From Mariprofundaceae bacterium (GTDB lineage Bacteria > Pseudomonadota > Zetaproteobacteria > Mariprofundales > Mariprofundaceae), in assembly GCA_027075825.1 (NCBI GenBank), contig JALSZZ010000426.1:1-6643 (forward strand): a stretch of DNA of 6,643 bases, in the 5' to 3' direction. Positions 5,045 through 6,643 of this stretch are shown here, piece after piece (within the stretch, counting starts at the first letter, position 1; each line of letters starts with the position of its first letter). Under the pieces are notes generated by a model that saw nothing but the letters and a program-made list of their open reading frames with translations, was not told where the DNA came from and did no database searches. Both the position numbers and the translations under genes were made by a program.

Positions 5045-6643
5045 TTATGCTTCGATGCTTTGCATGGCCTTCCAGCCAACCCTATGAATCAAAGGGTTCA
5101 AATATTTCCGGAGCGTCTGAGAATAGAGCTCGGGCGACAGCGAAGAATGCTTACCCCAGGGTTCTCGACCCCGGTGCCAATGCCCCATGAATGCATCGAT
5201 AACGTCCTTGGGGCATCCAAGATGACACAGCCCTGTCCGCAGGAAGTGACGATTGGCATTGATGGGGAGTGGAAACTCCTCGCATGTCATCCTTCGCAGC
5301 CAAGATGGGGAAATGGGTTTCGGACGAGCGTTCTTGTCCAACCGGAATAGGAACGGAACCATGGTTTCGTCCTTGATCGCTTGGCCCGCAGGCTCCCGCC
5401 AGCCTGTCAAGGTATTCCGAAGGCGGCGAAAGCTTTCATCCCTGATCAGGCATAAGCGGGATACCATTTTTTCCAAGTGGGCTTGATAGATCCGGATTTG
5501 CTCAATGGCGACCTCTGGCAACCATACAATCCGAGTGCAGTAACTATCCTTCTGATCCTTGTCTGAAATGAGACAACAGCCAGTCACTGGATCGATTAGG
5601 TTGGGATCCGGCAGCGGATCTTGAACAGCACGATAGCCTGTGCAATAAGCCAGCAAAAATGCCGTATACAACACAAACCGATTGTGAAACTCGATGGTCC
5701 GCCGATATCGCGGCAGAATCGACTTGACCTCACCCAAGAGTCCTTCCAGAAAAATGCGCAACCTTTTCACAGATTCATCTGTGGGAGCAATCCGGGAACC
5801 AATGAAGCTGCTGGCTCCCTTCTCGGTGCGCGGGAAGCTCATCTGCCTGACTGAGCCAATCAAATGACAGGGTTCATTCCAGGCCGAACACTCCTCAGCA
5901 ATATCGCACGCAACCTTTGTCCAGATCCTCTGATAGATGTCCCGGATCCGTTCTGTTGACACGGCTGTATAATAAAGCTGGGTCTCATAAATTGGGTGCA
6001 ACGTCCCATGTATGTATGCACTCTCGGCCATGTCGATATCAAGGAGTTGAACCGAATTTTGTGGAAGAAAGAGCTCAAGCCGCCTGATCGTCAACCGACA
6101 TGCCGGATATGATTTTCGTACTTCTGCAAGCCAGGATCTGGCCGCCTGCTTCCATAGCTCGGGAGGAAAAAGGAAGAAATCCCTCCCGGCCAATTGATCA
6201 AGATTCGTTGTAAAACGCTCAGTTTTGCCTGAGCGTGACCGCCTTGGTTTCCGTCTCAAAGGCGTAGGGTCCTCGACTACGATGACTCGATAAGATTCGT
6301 CTTCTGGAGAAGCAAGGTCATCTCCTGCCTGCTTAGCACGTGCCAGAATTTCAGCGCACCACTCCGGCATGGGAAGAACAACCTGGCAGTGAACATCCGA
6401 ATTTAGGACGCACTTCTGGGCATCCTGCGTCAACCGTGAAAAATGATTGAAGAGGTTGCCGTCGGTGAACCATTCTCCATGCCACTGCCCATTCTTCTCG
6501 AACAAACGAAAATGGTTTGTGGCTGCTTCTGATGGACTCGGAATCCAAAGCATGTTCATGGCCGTCAACATCCCGACTCCGCGACAGAATATCGCAGCCA
6601 GCAATCCAGCAAGCAAAGGAGCTGGGATACCCTCTATCATTTG
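5045..6643 (-). CDS. Large tyrosine recombinase, GinB-like, 5' end beyond the window
   Basis: Site-specific DNA recombinase of the tyrosine (phage integrase) class, expected to cut and rejoin DNA through a 3'-phosphotyrosine during island integration and excision. Numbering is from the ATG at 6640; the frame is still open at the edge, so the true start probably lies further right. The last 210 residues hold the catalytic domain: Arg337 in TGYRAVQDP, a beta-hairpin Lys (361 or 364), His465 and Arg468 in NRHFLRTG, His487 in MGHW, and nucleophile candidate Tyr506 in SPELY. His-to-Tyr spacing is 19 residues instead of the usual 9-10, filled by a Gly/Trp/Ser-rich loop. The first 110 residues (hydrophobic helix, then LPMPEW) resemble a degenerate first recombinase lobe without catalytic residues; that is inference. 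The TAA stop lies 4 bases before the next gene's ATG, so the two are surely co-transcribed. The GinB name is from size and order only. Confidence 0.88.
   Translation of the reverse strand, partial: QMIEGIPAPLLAGLLAAIFCRGVGMLTAMNMLWIPSPSEAATNHFRLFEKNGQWHGEWFTDGNLFNHFSRLTQDAQKCVLNSDVHCQVVLPMPEWCAEILARAKQAGDDLASPEDESYRVIVVEDPTPLRRKPRRSRSGKTERFTTNLDQLAGRDFFLFPPELWKQAARSWLAEVRKSYPACRLTIRRLELFLPQNSVQLLDIDMAESAYIHGTLHPIYETQLYYTAVSTERIRDIYQRIWTKVACDIAEECSAWNEPCHLIGSVRQMSFPRTEKGASSFIGSRIAPTDESVKRLRIFLEGLLGEVKSILPRYRRTIEFHNRFVLYTAFLLAYCTGYRAVQDPLPDPNLIDPVTGCCLISDKDQKDSYCTRIVWLPEVAIEQIRIYQAHLEKMVSRLCLIRDESFRRLRNTLTGWREPAGQAIKDETMVPFLFRLDKNARPKPISPSWLRRMTCEEFPLPINANRHFLRTGLCHLGCPKDVIDAFMGHWHRGREPWGKHSSLSPELYSQTLRKYLNPLIHRVGWKAMQSIEA

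Overview
The window is the recombinase end of a bacterial mobile island plus part of its cargo. Overall composition, roughly balanced GC with a visibly more AT-rich left quarter, and the kinds of genes present suggest a Gram-negative (probably proteobacterial) host. Nothing in the window fixes the genus. Almost all confident coding lies on the minus strand.

Right two thirds (1999-6643, minus): two very large tyrosine recombinases lie head to tail, separated by 4 bases. The upstream one (5045-6643) runs off the right edge. The downstream one is 1013 residues long. Both keep a complete R-K-H-R-H-Y catalytic set. Immediately after them, a small reading frame opens with a GTG that overlaps the recombinase stop codon (GTGA). 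Consecutive oversized recombinases followed by a coupled small gene match what I remember of the ginABCD operon of GInt islands (three integrases and one small helix-loop-helix-type protein, all needed for integration and excision). On that reading the genes are ginB, ginC and a broken ginD, and ginA would lie just beyond the right edge. This assignment rests on architecture, not on a database match.

Middle (about 1541-1832, minus): a small IS30-family relic. Only the transposase C-terminus survives, its terminal sequence is still recognisable, and a perfect 12-bp-arm hairpin lies where the interior was lost. It sits between the small ginD-like frame and the first cargo gene, and probably damaged both.

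Left (1-1540): cargo. A minus-strand gene (802-1540) encodes a protein with the R-x4-H motif of HEPN ribonucleases, as found in toxin-antitoxin, abortive infection and RNA-based defence systems. Its 5' end has been replaced by the IS30 relic. On the plus strand lie a decayed small membrane-protein gene (358-614, with an apparent frameshift and an internal TGA) and an overlapping 47-codon frame (595-738). I can support nothing in the first 350 bases.

As a whole the segment looks like an island whose two visible recombinases are intact, while the small accessory gene and the adjoining cargo have been eroded by an insertion sequence. Mobility may therefore be impaired or depend on a ginD supplied in trans.
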